From: JAIVJM01 sp035761505 | Lineage (GTDB): Bacteria; Acidobacteriota; Blastocatellia; Pyrinomonadales; Pyrinomonadaceae | Direction of reading: 5' to 3' | DNA: 8,188 bases | NCBI GenBank assembly: GCA_035761505.1 | Contig: DASTQX010000608.1 | Span: 1 to 8,188 of the forward strand | Part shown: positions 6,865 through 8,188 of the stretch, piece after piece | Position numbering within the stretch: the stretch's first letter is position 1 | How the letters are laid out: every line of letters begins with the position of its first letter | Notes under the pieces: generated by a model | Told to the model about the DNA's origin: nothing | The model's database searches: none | The model's input: only the letters and a program-made list of their open reading frames with translations | Made by a program: the position numbers and the translations under genes

Positions 6865-7027
6865 TAAGACGGTAAGCGGTGAGCAGTAAGCAGTAAGCAG
6901 TGAGCGGTGAGCAGTGAGCGGTAAAAACAGTCGGGGGATTTCAGATGCGAGATTTCAACTCTCAAATCCGAAGTCCCCTCAACTGCTTACTGCTTACTGC
7001 TCACCGCTTACTGCTTACTGCTCACTT
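6865..7027. repeat. Heptad-repeat palindrome between the propeller and DUF1175 genes
   Basis: The left arm (6872-6920) is seven contiguous 7-mers of the form GTRAGCR: GTAAGCG, GTGAGCA, GTAAGCA, GTAAGCA, GTGAGCG, GTGAGCA, GTGAGCG. The right arm (6986-7027) carries the reverse-complement series CTTACTG, CTTACTG, CTCACCG, CTTACTG, CTTACTG, CTCACTT. A perfect 30-bp inverted repeat pairs 6872-6901 with 6982-7011. The middle (6937-6978) can also be read in 7-base steps: GATTTCA, GATGCGA, GATTTCA, ACTCTCA, AATCCGA, AGTCCCC; it folds into its own imperfect stem. The right end overlaps the propeller stop codon (7022-7024). Seven is not a multiple of three and both strands carry stops, so it is noncoding. 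Confidence 0.9.
6923..6978 (-). terminator. Possible terminator of the propeller gene inside the palindrome
   Basis: Read on the minus strand, GGGGA (from 6978) pairs with TCCCC (ending at 6934). Further pairs are TT/AA, GAT/ATC and GAGA/TCTC around the loop GTTGAAA, with two mismatches and two wobbles. Five T residues (6927-6923) follow the stem after a six-base gap. The gap makes it a non-ideal intrinsic terminator, but it is placed correctly, about 45 bases after the propeller stop. Confidence 0.4.
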
Positions 7028-8188
7028 GTTCTTGTTGTGCTCCGCGTTGCCGCCCCACGCGTACCAGCCGTCGGCGTCCGCCGAGCCGGTCTTGAGGCAG
7101 ATGAGGAGGCCGTTGGAGGTGCCGACGAAGACGCTGCCGGCGGCGAGCGCGGGCTGGAAGACCATCGGCTGTTTGAAGGAGTAGGCGAAGCCGACATCGC
7201 CGTCCTCCTGACGGACGGAGAGGAGGTGTCCGAGCGAGCTGCTCAGGTACATGAATTTGTCGCCGAGCGCGGGCGGCGAGAAGACCTGCGCGCCCTCGGT
7301 CACGCCGCCGCCGCTCACCTCCGCGCGCCACGCGAAGTTTCCGCTCGCGGCGTTGATGGAGTTCAAGTACTTCCCCTGCGCGTTGAGCATCCGCCCGCGA
7401 CTGTAAGCGGCGCGCGAGCCCTGATAGGCCCAGCCGCCGACGACGGTCTTGACGCCGAGGTGCTGGTTCGCGCGGTCGAGTTGCGCGGCGGCAGGCGCGT
7501 TGCTGAAGCCGACCGAAGAGTCGAGCGCGGCCTGCGACTCGGCCTTGAGGGCGACGCCGCCGCCCTTGTTCTCGCCGAGGTATCCGGCCTTCTCGCGCGC
7601 GAGCAGGCGGTCGTCCCTGTCAGTCCCCGCCTTCGTGTCGAGCACCTTCAAGCCCTCGTGCGCGTCGTTGCCTGTGACGACCTTCTGCGTGATGACGACA
7701 TCGCCCCCGGCGATGATGGGCGCGCTCGTCCCCGCGTTCTCCTTCTTCCAGATGGTGCGACCGTCCGCGGCGTCGAGCGAGTAGGAGGTGCCGTCGAAGG
7801 TCGTGAAGAAGACCTTGCCGTCGTTGATGACGGGCGCGGAGATTACGTCGCCGGAGATGGCGCGCTCCCAGATGTGGCGGCCCGTCTTCAAGTCGGCACA
7901 CAGGAGACGATGACTCCCCGTCTCTTCTTCGACCGCCTGCGCGCCGGAAGGAGCCTGCTTGAGCCCGGACTGCTGGGGCTTCGGCAGGACGTTGAGCTTC
8001 GGCTTGAGGGCGGCGCTCTGCGGCGCGTGGTTCTTGTCGAGTTGATTCGGGATTTGCTGGTTGAGGGTCGCCCCGACCTTCCGCCCGTTCGACGGGTAGG
8101 CCATGAAGACGCGGCCCTTCGAGATGGCGGGCTGGCTCATCAAGGGGTCGCCGAGCCACTCCTGCCAGACGAGCTTGCCGGTCTTCTC
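7022..8188 (-). CDS. PQQ-like beta-propeller repeat protein, N-terminus cut by the window edge
   Basis: The frame is open from the right edge, so the true start is outside; the in-window ATG at 8140 and TTG at 8143 are internal, because blade sequence (EKTGKLVWQEWLGDP) precedes them. The visible 388 residues contain repeated propeller strands of the type G-x-(L/I)-(V/I)-W and P-x-(V/I)-x-x-G-x-V-(F/Y): KTGKLVW (2-8), QPAISKGRVFM (19-29), LKTGRHIW (100-107), SAPVINDGKVFF (117-128), DAADGRTIW (139-147), SAPIIAGGDVVI, NAASGNFAW (279-287) and FQPALAAGSVFVGTSNG. It ends WYAWGGNAEHNKNK, a terminus I associate with this propeller group. Such proteins act as binding scaffolds or, with the right residues, as PQQ enzymes; no PQQ-binding residues can be assigned here. 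Two long non-blade insertions occur at about residues 36-92 and 169-250. The stop codon lies inside the heptad palindrome. Confidence 0.85.
   Translation of the reverse strand, partial: EKTGKLVWQEWLGDPLMSQPAISKGRVFMAYPSNGRKVGATLNQQIPNQLDKNHAPQSAALKPKLNVLPKPQQSGLKQAPSGAQAVEEETGSHRLLCADLKTGRHIWERAISGDVISAPVINDGKVFFTTFDGTSYSLDAADGRTIWKKENAGTSAPIIAGGDVVITQKVVTGNDAHEGLKVLDTKAGTDRDDRLLAREKAGYLGENKGGGVALKAESQAALDSSVGFSNAPAAAQLDRANQHLGVKTVVGGWAYQGSRAAYSRGRMLNAQGKYLNSINAASGNFAWRAEVSGGGVTEGAQVFSPPALGDKFMYLSSSLGHLLSVRQEDGDVGFAYSFKQPMVFQPALAAGSVFVGTSNGLLICLKTGSADADGWYAWGGNAEHNKNK

Noticed and set aside
5628..7027. CRISPR array
   Set aside because: The repeats are contiguous 7-mers without unique spacers and are arranged as inverted arms; no cas gene is present.
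8138..8143. In-window ATG or TTG as the start of the propeller gene
   Set aside because: The frame is open to the right edge and the upstream residues EKTGKLVWQEW form a normal propeller strand, so the gene starts outside the window.

Overview
The window is a high-G+C bacterial chromosome segment (about two thirds G+C by eye) in which all four genes read leftwards on the minus strand. The gene content (a membrane-anchored bacterial alpha-2-macroglobulin, a lipoprotein and a periplasmic-type beta-propeller) points to a diderm, Gram-negative-type cell. High G+C, propeller proteins of this kind and noncoding heptanucleotide arrays would fit an Acidobacteriota-like soil bacterium. That assignment is inference; no taxonomic marker gene is present.

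Layout in transcription order (right to left): (1) the C-terminal part of a PQQ/WD40-like beta-propeller protein, cut by the right edge, stop at 7022; (2) a 537-bp spacer (6562-7021 plus the gene end) with a large heptad-repeat palindrome, a terminator-like inner stem-loop, a lone consensus DnaA box and a GC-rich hairpin; (3) a DUF1175/YfaT-type lipoprotein with an NlpC/P60-like Cys/His arrangement (6561-5740); (4) a 129-bp spacer filled by a second, different heptad palindrome; (5) a 1637-residue alpha-2-macroglobulin-like protein with an intact CTEQ thioester motif (5610-697); (6) after 36 bp, a multi-pass membrane protein of unknown function, cut by the left edge (660 to 1).

Genes 3, 4 and 6 look like one envelope module. 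Bacterial alpha-2-macroglobulins are broad protease traps, and DUF1175 proteins are their conserved neighbours in the yfa cluster of E. coli and the mag cluster of Pseudomonas aeruginosa. What is unusual is that a thioester-bearing macroglobulin sits beside the DUF1175 partner; in E. coli that partner accompanies YfaS, which lacks the motif. The propeller gene is probably a separate transcription unit.

The most striking noncoding signal is the pair of heptad-built palindromes at 5628-5742 and 6865-7027. They use different heptads but share one architecture: perfect outer arms of 27-30 bp, a distinct central stem-loop, and an edge that overlaps the stop codon of the gene upstream in transcription.
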